A DNA stretch of 58,655 bases from Bacteroidales bacterium (GCA_017615595.1 JAFZZT010000026.1:1-58655), one strand, 5' to 3'. Positions 10,801 to 18,646 are shown, counted from the stretch's first letter. Made by a program: numbers and translations. Notes: generated from the letters alone by a model not told the origin.

Positions 10801-11641
10801 TCTTGAAGTTGGATTTTAATGAATCAAGTTCAGAACGATACAGGTTTTGGACGATATACAGGAGGTCCAGATTCTTGAAGTCGGTGGCCAGCTTCACCTT
10901 GATGGTCAGGAAGGTGGCGTTTTGCTCGGTAGATACCTCCTTGACGGTTCCGATCATCAACCCTTTCGGGAAGATGGTGGAGTAGCCGCTGGTCAGGACG
11001 GAGTCCCCGATGTTGATCTCCAGATGCTGCGGGATGTCGTTCAAGTAGGCGATATCGGCCTCTTTGCCGTCCCATACGACCGTGCCCACCTGGTTGATGG
11101 AGGGCACCTCGGCACTGATACGGGTGTCCAGATGGGGGATGGGGATGATGGAGGAGAAGTTCTTGGAGACATCGCTGACCACGCCCACAATGCCAGCCGG
11201 TGACAGCACCGCCATGTCGCGCTCAATGCCATCTCTCGACCCTTTGTCGATGATGATGTAGTTGAACGGCTTGTCGGTGGTGGCGAAGGTGACATGCGCG
11301 TAGGTGTAGTCGTACAGCCGGATGCGGCGCGTGTGGATGGAGTCGGTCTCGCTCATCTGGGTGACGGTGGTGTCTTCCAGGGTGGCGTACATGTTGTCCC
11401 GCTCCCGCAAGAGCTCCAGGTTCTGTTGTAACAACTGCTCATTCTCCTTGCTCAGGTTGAACTGCCGGATCATCTTTCCCCAGCTTTTCTCCACAGGCAT
11501 GGTGATACTCTGGCAGATGCGTGCAATCTTGTATCGGCTGTACGACATGGAATGCCCGACCATGATGAAGCAAATCACCAATAACACCCCCGCAAGGAAG
11601 TGATGGAAATTGTTTTTTAAGAACTCAATGAGGTTGTTCAT
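10793..11641 (-). CDS. mreC: Rod shape-determining protein MreC
   Basis: A 282-residue bitopic protein. One N-terminal transmembrane helix (about residues 12-30) precedes a helical segment, likely coiled coil, spanning roughly 60-95 (ENEQLLQQNLELLRERDNM). Two beta-barrel-like domains follow, with the family signatures IIDKGSRDGIERDMAV, SPAGIVGVVSDVS and GDSVLTSGYSTIFPKGL. It organises the elongasome in the periplasm. mreB, its usual upstream neighbour, is not here; a GNAT acetyltransferase ends 21 bp upstream. Confidence 0.92.
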   Translation of the reverse strand: MNNLIEFLKNNFHHFLAGVLLVICFIMVGHSMSYSRYKIARICQSITMPVEKSWGKMIRQFNLSKENEQLLQQNLELLRERDNMYATLEDTTVTQMSETDSIHTRRIRLYDYTYAHVTFATTDKPFNYIIIDKGSRDGIERDMAVLSPAGIVGVVSDVSKNFSSIIPIPHLDTRISAEVPSINQVGTVVWDGKEADIAYLNDIPQHLEINIGDSVLTSGYSTIFPKGLMIGTVKEVSTEQNATFLTIKVKLATDFKNLDLLYIVQNLYRSELDSLKSNFKNE

Positions 11642-11662
11642 TTGTTGCTGTTATTCAATGGG

Positions 11663-12217
11663 TTATTTCTGGGAACCATTCTTGGAATGGAATGCTTCGC
11701 GTAGCAAGCTGTAGATGACCACATCCTTGAATGCCCCTTGGTGGAAATAGTGCTGCTGCAGGCGACCTTCCTGCTGGAAGCCAAGACGCTCCAACAGCCG
11801 TACGACCGACAGGTTCTCAGGGAAGACGTCGCAGGTTATCTTGTTGAGGTTGAGGGTCCGGAATCCGTAGTCCATCAGCATCTCGGAGGCTTCGTAGGAC
11901 AAGCCCATGCCCTGGTACTCCTTGGCCATGCGCAAGGTCTTCCAGGTGGCTCGCTGATGCCGTTGGTTGATGTCGTAGAGCCCCGTTGTGCCTACCAAAG
12001 TGGCATTGTTGGTGTTCGGATCCTTGTAGAAGACGCACAGGGCCATGTCGCCGTTGCGGCAGATCTTCTCATACCATTGCTGCTGGCTATGCGAGGAGAT
12101 GGGGTTGTGGATGATATACTCCGTGAGGTCCGCATCCCATCGCTGCTCCAACAAGAAGGGCAAATCCGCCGGCTCCACCGGCTTCAAGATAATTCGTTCA
12201 CTCTCTAACACTCTCAT
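11663..12217 (-). CDS. GNAT family N-acetyltransferase (RimJ/RimL-like)
   Basis: A 184-residue acetyl-CoA-dependent acetyltransferase resembling the ribosomal-protein/amino-acid acetyltransferases of the Acetyltransf_3 group. It shows SERIILKPVEPADLPFLLEQ at the N-terminus, GTTGLYDIN, a plausible acetyl-CoA loop (EYQGMGLSYEAS) and NLNKITCDVFPENLSVVRLLERLGF. A longer frame starts at 12259, but its first 14 codons (MSVNSLQFTVYSLI) are encoded by heptamer repeats, so the internal ATG at 12217 is chosen. The substrate is unknown. It sits between a deacetylase-like gene and mreC on the same strand, so a cell-envelope role is possible but unproven. Confidence 0.82.
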   Translation of the reverse strand: MRVLESERIILKPVEPADLPFLLEQRWDADLTEYIIHNPISSHSQQQWYEKICRNGDMALCVFYKDPNTNNATLVGTTGLYDINQRHQRATWKTLRMAKEYQGMGLSYEASEMLMDYGFRTLNLNKITCDVFPENLSVVRLLERLGFQQEGRLQQHYFHQGAFKDVVIYSLLREAFHSKNGSQK

Positions 12218-12271
12218 AATTAAACTGTAAACCGTAAACTGTAAACTGTTAACTGACAACTGATAACTCTT
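12218..12271 (-). repeat. Heptamer repeat overlapping the end of the deacetylase gene
   Basis: On the minus strand, GTTATCAGTTGTCAGTT is followed by CAGTTTA/CGGTTTA units at 7-bp spacing, ending at the GNAT start codon. The stop codon of the upstream gene and its last codons (LSVVS) lie in this repeat. Confidence 0.75.
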
Positions 12272-13061
12272 CGTAAATCTCCTCCATGCTCATAATCGGT
12301 GCCTGTATCTGCTGCGCGAGGTCGATGATGTCGGTCACGATGTTGAAGGCGCCTCGTTCTCGGTTCCTGCATTGCTCGATCATCTCGGCATCGATGTGGT
12401 TGAATTGCTCCCGTGACATGGAGTCCTTGATCTGTCGCATCCAGGGGATGCAAGGCGTGTTGAAGGCCATATTCATCGGGTGGAAGCTGATGACCTTGAG
12501 TCCCGGGGCGGTGAAGTACTTGCGATATGGCTCGATGGACAAGCCTAGGTCGTTGTAGAGAAAGCTGCCGTCTTCAAAGAAGATGGGCACCTGCAACAGC
12601 TTGGACTCAATCCAGAAGGGTCGGATGTGCGGCGCGAGGGTCGTGAACACGTTGGAACAGCACTTGAGATGGAACTCGTTGTAGAGCATGTGTGCGGTGT
12701 CGGTCACGTCGAAGGCGCGGTGCGACCGGGTGCAGATGGCTTCCGGCGCGAAGGACAAGCAGGTCTCGATGACCTCCCGGAAGCTGTCGCCGTGAGACGA
12801 GCCGGGCAGGAAGTTGGGATGGATGCCCCTTCTCAGACGCCCGTGCTCATACTCCCTTGCGATGACCTCTGAATGGTGCGTGACAAACACGGTCAGTTTC
12901 AAGAGGTCGAGAGGCAGGCGCCCGAAGTAGTCTTCGATGACATCCTCCGAGGCCCAGTCGATGTCCGAGGTGAAGCAGAAGACCGGCCGCTCATCCCATT
13001 CGTGGGGTGCCGCGGCCAGCTCCAGCAACTTTGTCATACGGTTGTCCGTGTCCATACGCAA
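12249..13061 (-). CDS. NodB-like polysaccharide deacetylase-type protein
   Basis: A 270-residue cytosolic-looking protein. The sequence FCFTSDIDWASED near residues 28-40 resembles motif 1 of carbohydrate esterase 4-type (NodB) deacetylases, with the paired aspartates, and TRSHRAFD near residue 110 resembles the metal-binding HxxxH motif with one histidine changed. A late SFHPMNMAFNTP segment fits the catalytic histidine strand. It resembles WbmS-like enzymes of surface polysaccharide loci. There is no signal peptide, which argues for action on a cytoplasmic sugar precursor. The last codons (ELSVVS) are repeat-derived and probably not part of the ancestral protein. It starts 18 bp after the iorB stop. 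Activity is inferred only. Confidence 0.62.
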   Translation of the reverse strand: MRMDTDNRMTKLLELAAAPHEWDERPVFCFTSDIDWASEDVIEDYFGRLPLDLLKLTVFVTHHSEVIAREYEHGRLRRGIHPNFLPGSSHGDSFREVIETCLSFAPEAICTRSHRAFDVTDTAHMLYNEFHLKCCSNVFTTLAPHIRPFWIESKLLQVPIFFEDGSFLYNDLGLSIEPYRKYFTAPGLKVISFHPMNMAFNTPCIPWMRQIKDSMSREQFNHIDAEMIEQCRNRERGAFNIVTDIIDLAQQIQAPIMSMEEIYEELSVVS

Positions 13062-13079
13062 GCTTCAGACGGCGCACGG

Positions 13080-13661
13080 TTACAACTTCTCGGCGAACTC
13101 TCTACCGGCGCGCAGGCACTTGATATTGGTGTTGACCACCTCCTCGCCCTTGCGTGCGAAGTTCTCCTTCACAGCGGCCTCGATCTCCTCGAAGGGTATT
13201 CCGAGGTAGGGGGAAGCGGCACCCAGGATGACCATGTTGGCCGAACGGGCAGAGCCAAGGTCCTTGGCAATCTGGTCGGCGTTGATGACCACCTTGTTCT
13301 TCAGCTTGCCCAACTCAGCGTTCAGCTGGTCGAAGTCCGGATAGTTGGGGATGTTCACGAACGGCTGGTCGTTGGTGATCAGCCAGCCCGTCTCAGGATT
13401 GAGCCACGGCAGATAACGCAATGACTCCATCGGCTCCACCGAGATGATCATGTCGGCCTTGCCCATGGGGATCAGGTCGGAGGCGATCTCCTGGTCGGAG
13501 AGACGGAAGTGAGACTGCACGTCTCCACCTCTCTGGCTCATGCCGTGAACCTCAGCTTGTTTCATGTACATTCCTCTTTTGACGGCTGCATAGCCGACTA
13601 TGGTGGCGATGGAGAGGATACCTTGACCGCCTACACCTGCTAATATGATGTCGATTTTCAT
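13080..13661 (-). CDS. iorB: Indolepyruvate oxidoreductase subunit beta
   Basis: A 193-residue gamma-type subunit of the 2-oxoacid:ferredoxin oxidoreductase superfamily. It begins IDIILAGVGGQGILSIATIVG and contains KQAEVHGMSQRGGDVQSHFRL, both signatures of this subunit. With IorA it oxidatively decarboxylates aryl pyruvates (indolepyruvate, phenylpyruvate) to aryl-acetyl-CoA, passing electrons to ferredoxin. It lies 103 bp downstream of iorA on the same strand, the gap holding a short heptamer repeat at the iorA stop. Confidence 0.92.
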   Translation of the reverse strand: MKIDIILAGVGGQGILSIATIVGYAAVKRGMYMKQAEVHGMSQRGGDVQSHFRLSDQEIASDLIPMGKADMIISVEPMESLRYLPWLNPETGWLITNDQPFVNIPNYPDFDQLNAELGKLKNKVVINADQIAKDLGSARSANMVILGAASPYLGIPFEEIEAAVKENFARKGEEVVNTNIKCLRAGREFAEKL

Positions 13662-13741
13662 TTGTTCGTTTTTATTCGTTGATAATGATTGGGGACTATA
13701 AACAGTTGGCTATAAATCGTTGAATGCTGCGAAAATATAAA

Positions 13742-13771
13742 TGCTAACTGAAAACTATTAACTGTTAACTT
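13742..13771 (-). repeat. Heptamer repeat at the iorA stop codon
   Basis: On the minus strand, GTTAACA, GTTAATA, GTTTTCA and GTTAGCA follow each other every 7 bp. The iorA TAA stop codon is the TAA inside the first unit. Confidence 0.65.
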
Positions 13772-15375
13772 CTTTTTGCGGCTTGCTGTTTTTTCATGCG
13801 GCGGCTGAGTGTCTGGATGCACTCGCGAGTCGGGATGATGACGGAGACGCCTTCGTAGGCCAGCTCTTTCTTGATGAGCTCGACGTTGGCTTCGTGGTCT
13901 TTCTTCAGCGGGGTGATGCGGTGGATGTGCTCCTCCTTGACACCCAAGCCCTTGCAGATCTCGCCCAAGACGCCCAGTGCGTGGGAGTCCTGACCGCCGG
14001 TCATGCCCGTGGTGCTGTTGTCGAGGATCATCACCGTGACCGGCGTGTTCTCATAGACGCAGTCCAAAAGGGAGGTCATGCCGCTGTGGGTGAAGGTGGA
14101 GTCGCCGATGACGGCCAGCACTGGACGCAAGCCGGCGTCCGCGGCACCCTTGGCCATGGTGATGGATGCACCCATATCGACCGTGGTGTAGATGGCGTTG
14201 TAGGGAGGCAGCGCGCCCAAAGTGTAGCAGCCGATGTCGGCGAACACTTTGCCCTTGCCGTGTTCGGCCATGGCCTCGTTGATGGCCAGGTAGGAGTCGA
14301 TGTGCGGACAGCCGACACACAAGGCCGGTGGACGCGGAACCACGAGTTCAGGGATAGGCATGCCGTAAGTGTCGGGAAGACCCAGCGCCTTGGCGATCAG
14401 GTTCGGGTTCAACTCGCCGTCACGAGGCAGCGCACCGCTCAGACGACCGATGATGTTGCCCGTGCGGTTCAAGATGCCGCGCACCTGCTCTTCGATGAAA
14501 GGATAACCCTCTTCGGCCACCAAGACCGTCTCGCACTCGTCCACTATCTTGGCGATGAGCTTGGAAGGCAGCGGGTACTGGGAGATCTTCAGGACAGGGT
14601 AGGGGCACTGATGGTTTTCAAAGTTCTCCATCAGGTAGTTATAGGCGATACCTGAAGCGATGATACCCATCTTCTTGTCGGCACCGTCGATGTATTTGTT
14701 GAACGGAGAGTTCAAGGATTCGTTCTCAAAAGCCTCTTGCTTGCCTAACAGCGTGCGGTAGTGAACGCGGGCGTTGGCAGGCAGCAGGATGAACTGTTTC
14801 GGGTTCTCCTCGATGTGCAGCGGGTTCTGCGGACGGGCCTCTTTGCGCTCCACGCCGGCGCGGGAGTGGGAGAGACGTGTGGTCAGACGGATCAGAACCG
14901 GCGTGTGGAACTTCTCGGAATATTCGAAAGCGGCGTAGGTGATGTCGTAAGCCTCCTGTTGGTTGGACGGCTCGTAGAACGGGATCAGGGCGAACTTGCC
15001 GAAGAAACGGGAGTCCTGCTCATCCTGAGAGGAGTGCATGGACGGGTCATCGGCCACCACGACCACCAGACCGCCGTTGGCGCCGGTGATGGAGGAGTTC
15101 ATGAAGGGGTCGGCGGCCACGTTCAAGCCCACATGCTTCATGCATACCATGGCGCGCTTGCCGGCGTAGGACATGCCGATAGCCGACTCCATGGCGGTCT
15201 TCTCGTTGCCCGCCCAGATGCTGTGCACCTGACCCTCACGGCCTTGTTTGGAATTCTGAATAAACTCTGTGATCTCTGTAGATGGGGTGCCCGGATAGGC
15301 ATACACGCCCGATAAGCCGGCGTCCAAGGCTGCTTGGGCAACGGCTTCATCTCCTAAGAATAATGTTTTTGCCAT
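13765..15375 (-). CDS. iorA: Indolepyruvate oxidoreductase subunit alpha (no C-terminal ferredoxin domain)
   Basis: A 536-residue catalytic subunit. The N-terminal pyrimidine-binding region contains YAYPGTPSTEITE, and the thiamine diphosphate-binding region contains IGDSTFTHSG...NSTTGMTGGQ; CVGCPH lies between them. Archaeal IorA carries an extra C-terminal region with two [4Fe-4S] clusters, but here the protein stops after IIPTRECIQTLSRRMKKQQ with no CxxCxxC motif, so electrons must leave through another protein. I believe the short form is common in Bacteroidota, but could not check. A TATTTTTGC box lies about 105 bp upstream, and the leader contains a strong stem-loop. Confidence 0.92.
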   Translation of the reverse strand: MAKTLFLGDEAVAQAALDAGLSGVYAYPGTPSTEITEFIQNSKQGREGQVHSIWAGNEKTAMESAIGMSYAGKRAMVCMKHVGLNVAADPFMNSSITGANGGLVVVVADDPSMHSSQDEQDSRFFGKFALIPFYEPSNQQEAYDITYAAFEYSEKFHTPVLIRLTTRLSHSRAGVERKEARPQNPLHIEENPKQFILLPANARVHYRTLLGKQEAFENESLNSPFNKYIDGADKKMGIIASGIAYNYLMENFENHQCPYPVLKISQYPLPSKLIAKIVDECETVLVAEEGYPFIEEQVRGILNRTGNIIGRLSGALPRDGELNPNLIAKALGLPDTYGMPIPELVVPRPPALCVGCPHIDSYLAINEAMAEHGKGKVFADIGCYTLGALPPYNAIYTTVDMGASITMAKGAADAGLRPVLAVIGDSTFTHSGMTSLLDCVYENTPVTVMILDNSTTGMTGGQDSHALGVLGEICKGLGVKEEHIHRITPLKKDHEANVELIKKELAYEGVSVIIPTRECIQTLSRRMKKQQAAKRS

Positions 15376-15438
15376 AAAAATTTTTTATTTATTTTTTTGA
15401 TTACTAATAATTTATGAATATTCTTAACATAACTCCCA

Positions 15439-15468
15439 CACCCCTTTGAAGCCAAGCCTCAAAGGGTG
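15439..15468 (-). promoter_or_regulatory. Stem-loop in iorA leader
   Basis: TCAAAGGGTG and CACCCCTTTGA are complementary over 10 bp (one bulged C) around a 9-nt loop. The stem begins about 12 nt downstream of the promoter box, so it would form at the 5' end of the iorA message. No U-tract follows, so it does not look like a terminator. Confidence 0.55.
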
Positions 15469-15480
15469 CAAAAATCGGTT

Positions 15481-15489
15481 GCAAAAATA
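15481..15489 (-). promoter_or_regulatory. Bacteroidota -7 box, iorA promoter
   Basis: TATTTTTGC on the minus strand, between the tcdA stop and iorA, predicting an approximately 100-nt leader. Confidence 0.6.
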
Positions 15490-15508
15490 ACAAATTTAAT
15501 AAATAAAA

Positions 15509-16318
15509 TCAATAAATATGGGGCGTTTTATTTCTCTGAAACAAATCCTGTGTCACCAGTCCCGCCAAGGTGAATCCGAAGATGCCCGTGATGTGCGCCA
15601 GCGACCCGTTGGTCTGCGCCTTGCGCAAATCCCAGGTCGAGGTTTCTGTCGCTTCTTCTCCCATATTGTCATCTTTACAATTTTCTGTTGCAGAGTTTGA
15701 TACAGCTCCTATATTGGGTAGTACTTCAGGTGAATAGACGCATTGGAATTTTTTGGATGGATACTGGTTGAGGTTCTTGAACCGTTTGCGCAGCATCCGG
15801 GCGAGCGGACAGTATTTGATCTCCCAGAACTCGCCGGTGCGGATCTTGGACGGGTCCACCTTCAGCGCGGCGCCCATGGCGGAAAAGAACCGGACATCCA
15901 AGCTGGTGGCGTGCAGGATGAGCTGCACCTTGTTGCTCAAGCTGTCGATGGCATCGATGACATAGTCGTACGTCTCCAGATGGAAACGCTCCGCCGTCTC
16001 TGCACTGTAGATCTCCTGCAAGGCGGTGATGTCGGCGCCCGGGTTGATGTCTAGCAGGCGTTCACGCAACACTTCCACCTTGGGCCGCCCGACGGTCTTG
16101 GTTGTAGCCATCAGCTGCCGGTTGATGTTGGAGACGCTGACGGAGTCGCTGTCCACAATGGTCAGATGCCCGATGCCGCTGCGGATCAGTCCTTCGGCGC
16201 ACCAGCTGCCCACGCCGCCCACGCCGAAGAGGATCACCCGCGCCTCCTGCAGCGCGTTGAACACGTCATCACCTAATAAAAGGATGGTTCTGTCGAATAT
16301 GGCTCTGGTTTGGCTCAT
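15509..16318 (-). CDS. tcdA: tRNA threonylcarbamoyladenosine dehydratase (ThiF/E1 family)
   Basis: A 269-residue ATP-dependent enzyme that cyclises t6A37 of ANN-decoding tRNAs to ct6A. It has the ThiF/E1 Rossmann signature VILFGVGGVGSWCAEGLIRSG at about residues 28-48, the adenylation-site pattern DSDSVSVSNINRQ, and DAIDSLSNKVQLI. The C-terminal TNGSLAHITGIFGFTLAG segment is typical of TcdA/CsdL and separates it from MoeB and ThiF. It lies 57 bp downstream of pepE on the same strand. Confidence 0.9.
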   Translation of the reverse strand: MSQTRAIFDRTILLLGDDVFNALQEARVILFGVGGVGSWCAEGLIRSGIGHLTIVDSDSVSVSNINRQLMATTKTVGRPKVEVLRERLLDINPGADITALQEIYSAETAERFHLETYDYVIDAIDSLSNKVQLILHATSLDVRFFSAMGAALKVDPSKIRTGEFWEIKYCPLARMLRKRFKNLNQYPSKKFQCVYSPEVLPNIGAVSNSATENCKDDNMGEEATETSTWDLRKAQTNGSLAHITGIFGFTLAGLVTQDLFQRNKTPHIY

Positions 16319-16375
16319 TTTGATTGCGGATACAGCCGTCAGACAGGCTGCCGTGCGCCCACATTCTCAGCAGTT

Positions 16376-17122
16376 CTATTTCAAGTCGAAGCCAAACACG
16401 GCGCCGGGTTTCTTCTCCACGGGCTTCTTGCCATAGCGCAACACGATCATATTGCGGGTGCCGCGCAGGGTGATGCGCTCGTTCTCCACCCACAGGGCGG
16501 TGCCTTCGCGCAAGCCGGCAACGGTCTTGTACTGGTTGACAGCCAGGTATTCGTTCAAGCGCACCTGACGGGTCTCGCCGCCATGACGGATGCTGTCGTT
16601 GATCTCCTCTGGATAGGGGTCGATATAGTGCGGGTTGATCTGGAACGGCACCAGGTCGAGGCATTGGAAACTCTCCGGCATCACGATGGGCATGTCGTTG
16701 GTGGTGCACAGGGTGGGGCAGGCCACGTTGGAACCGGCGCTCCAGCCGATGTAGGGCGTGCCTTCCATGACTTTGCGGCGGATGGGCTCGATGAGCTTGT
16801 TGCGGTGCAGCTCGGCCACCAAGTGGAAGGTGTTGCCACCGCCGACCATGATCAGGTCCGCATGGTTGATAAGATCGACAGGATCCTTCGTGGCATGGAC
16901 GGAAAGAATGGTCTTGCCGAAAGTCTTGAAGACCTTCTGAACACGCTCTGTATATGCGTCATAACTCTCGGGATATACTTTCCCGCCCACATCCACGCCG
17001 GCATACGGGATGAAGACGATCTTTTTGGCAGTCTTTTGTAAAAACTCCTCTAACAGAGGCATGCACCAAGACAAATAAGGCTCTTTGTAGTTGGTGGAAT
17101 TGCTGATCAGTAACAGTTTCAT
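16376..17122 (-). CDS. pepE: Dipeptidase E (alpha-aspartyl dipeptidase)
   Basis: A 248-residue class-I glutamine-amidotransferase-like serine peptidase (S51), cleaving Asp-X dipeptides in the cytosol. The nucleophile serine lies in GWSAGSNVACPT near residue 128, followed by the QINPHYIDPYP segment with the catalytic histidine. The open frame continues upstream to 17845, but that part is the antisense of the DUF819 transporter; the ATG at 17122 (MKLLLISNSTN) is the family start. A TACCTTTGC box 44 bp upstream forms a divergent promoter pair with the DUF819 gene. Confidence 0.9.
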   Translation of the reverse strand: MKLLLISNSTNYKEPYLSWCMPLLEEFLQKTAKKIVFIPYAGVDVGGKVYPESYDAYTERVQKVFKTFGKTILSVHATKDPVDLINHADLIMVGGGNTFHLVAELHRNKLIEPIRRKVMEGTPYIGWSAGSNVACPTLCTTNDMPIVMPESFQCLDLVPFQINPHYIDPYPEEINDSIRHGGETRQVRLNEYLAVNQYKTVAGLREGTALWVENERITLRGTRNMIVLRYGKKPVEKKPGAVFGFDLK

Positions 17123-17165
17123 AGATGATATTTTTAATGTGAATAATATGCTGAAAAAATGCGGT

Positions 17166-17174
17166 GCAAAGGTA
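17166..17174 (-). promoter_or_regulatory. Bacteroidota -7 box, pepE promoter
   Basis: TACCTTTGC on the minus strand. The plus-strand box of the divergent gene begins 12 bp away, so polymerases at the two promoters would overlap and could compete. Confidence 0.65.
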
Positions 17175-17186
17175 TAGAATTTTTTG

Positions 17187-17195
17187 TATGTTTGC
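17187..17195 (+). promoter_or_regulatory. Bacteroidota -7 box, DUF819 promoter
   Basis: TATGTTTGC on the plus strand, 38 bp before the chosen ATG at 17234. Confidence 0.65.
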
Positions 17196-17233
17196 ATCTT
17201 CTTTTTTTTGAATGTAAAACCAAATTTTCGACT

Positions 17234-18415
17234 ATGGCAATTTCTATCGCAATGTTGGTGGGCTATTTCCTGTTCCCCGTGCTGATTATTGTCCTTTTCA
17301 CCAAGGTTAAATGGACACAGAAGATTGGAACTGTGATGATGGCCTACGCTATCGGTATTATCATCGCGCTGACCGGTATTCTTCCTTCCGGGACGGAAGC
17401 CGGTGCCGAACAGCTGGCCTCTTGGCAGAAACTCCTGATGAATGTCGCCGTTCCTCTTGCCATCCCGTTGATGCTCTTCAACTCCGACTTCAAATTGTGG
17501 ACCAAGTCGCTGCCCAAGACGATGGCGGTGCTGCTCGGCGGTATCTTCTCCGTGGTGGTGGCCCTCGTGGCAGGCTATTTCGTCTTCCGCAATCAGAATG
17601 TCCCGCAGTTCGAGAAAGTGGCTGCCATGATGACGGGCATCTACACCGGCGGCACCATGAACTTCAACTCCCTGGGCCTTGCTCTCGATGTGGACCCGAG
17701 CCTTATCGTGCTCACCCTGACCTTCGAGGAGATTGTAACCTTCCCCTTCATCCTCTTCATCGTGGCTGGCGGCTACAAATTCTTCCGCAAACTGATGCCC
17801 TATCCCGACACCTCGTCCGTGGAGGTGGCAGATGGAGAGATGCATCTCGAAGACGATTCTTTTGAGAACTACAAGGGTATGTTCAAAGCCAAAACCTTTG
17901 GCAAGATGCTGCTAGGCCTGCTGCTCTCCGTGCTCTTCCTCGCTATCGGCGCCGGACTCTCGCTGCTCATCACCCACAAACTCAATGAGCTGATTGTGAT
18001 CCTGACCATCACCACGCTGGCGATCATCGCCTCCTTCAGCAAGAAGATACGCGAGCTGCCCAAGACTTTCGAACTTGGCATGTTCTTCATCCTCATCTTC
18101 AGTGTGGTGGTTTCTTCGCAGTTCAACATCTACGAAATCAACAAGTCCACGCTGACCATCATGTGGTACATCCTCTTTGTGATGCTGATCTCCATCGTGC
18201 TCCATATCATTATCTGCCGCATCTTCAAGGTGAACGGCGACCTCTTCACGGTGGGCCATATCAGCCTGCTCTGCTCGCCGCCTTTCGTGCCCCCGATCGT
18301 GGAAGCCCTCGGCAATCGCAAGGTCCTCCTGAGTGGTATCGTGATCGGCCTGGTGGGCTATGCCATCGGCAACTACCTGGGTGTCGCCATCGCCGCCATC
18401 CTGGGAGCCCTGTGA
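17234..18415 (+). CDS. DUF819 family membrane protein
   Basis: A 393-residue membrane protein with about ten to twelve hydrophobic segments. The C-terminal CSPPFVPPIVEALGNRK and LVGYAIGNYLGVA segments, and the mid-protein GTYTGG-like turn (MTGIYTGGTMNF), are typical of the DUF819 (YjcL-like) family of presumed transporters. The internal repeat of glycine/asparagine turns in two halves suggests an inverted-repeat transporter fold. The substrate is unknown. An in-frame extension upstream to 17159 would run through the promoter box, so the ATG at 17234 is preferred. The stop codon is followed directly by composite repeat element B. Confidence 0.85.
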   Translation: MAISIAMLVGYFLFPVLIIVLFTKVKWTQKIGTVMMAYAIGIIIALTGILPSGTEAGAEQLASWQKLLMNVAVPLAIPLMLFNSDFKLWTKSLPKTMAVLLGGIFSVVVALVAGYFVFRNQNVPQFEKVAAMMTGIYTGGTMNFNSLGLALDVDPSLIVLTLTFEEIVTFPFILFIVAGGYKFFRKLMPYPDTSSVEVADGEMHLEDDSFENYKGMFKAKTFGKMLLGLLLSVLFLAIGAGLSLLITHKLNELIVILTITTLAIIASFSKKIRELPKTFELGMFFILIFSVVVSSQFNIYEINKSTLTIMWYILFVMLISIVLHIIICRIFKVNGDLFTVGHISLLCSPPFVPPIVEALGNRKVLLSGIVIGLVGYAIGNYLGVAIAAILGAL

Positions 18416-18646
18416 TGAGTTGTCAGTTATCAGTTAGGAGTTAGAAGTTAGAAGTTAGAAGTTCTCCTCCTTTCTCCTCTTTCTCCTCTAATCGCTTAAT
18501 CGTCTAATCGCTTAATCGTCTAATTGCTTAATCGTCTAATCGCTTAATCGTCTAATCGCATAATCGGTAAACCGTAAACTGTAAACCGCAAACTCTTCAC
18601 TCATCACTTCTCTCTCATAATTCAACAAAAAAAAATGTACCTTTGC
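18416..18646 (+). repeat. Composite degenerate heptamer/octamer element B with promoter
   Basis: This starts within 1 bp of the DUF819 stop and ends in the promoter of the T9SS gene. Block order is GTTGTCAGTTATCAGTT, GTTAGGA/GTTAGAA units, TTCTCCTC tract, ATCGCTTA/ATCGTCTA octamers, CGTAAAC units, CACTCATCACTTCTC and ATTCAACAAAAAAA. This is the same order and orientation as element A at 7646-7882. The final roughly 58 bp, including the promoter, match element A at all but a few positions. Confidence 0.88.
18638..18646 (+). promoter_or_regulatory. Bacteroidota -7 box, T9SS gene promoter
   Basis: TACCTTTGC, 30 bp before the ATG at 18677. It is part of the conserved end of composite element B. 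Confidence 0.7.

Noticed and set aside
15439-15468. Terminator of tcdA
   Set aside because: The hairpin is not followed by T residues in the direction of tcdA transcription and lies downstream of a good promoter box for iorA.
17123-17845. Upstream extension of pepE giving a 489-residue protein
   Set aside because: The added part is the antisense of the DUF819 transporter and crosses both divergent promoter boxes; PepE homologues begin at the ATG at 17122.
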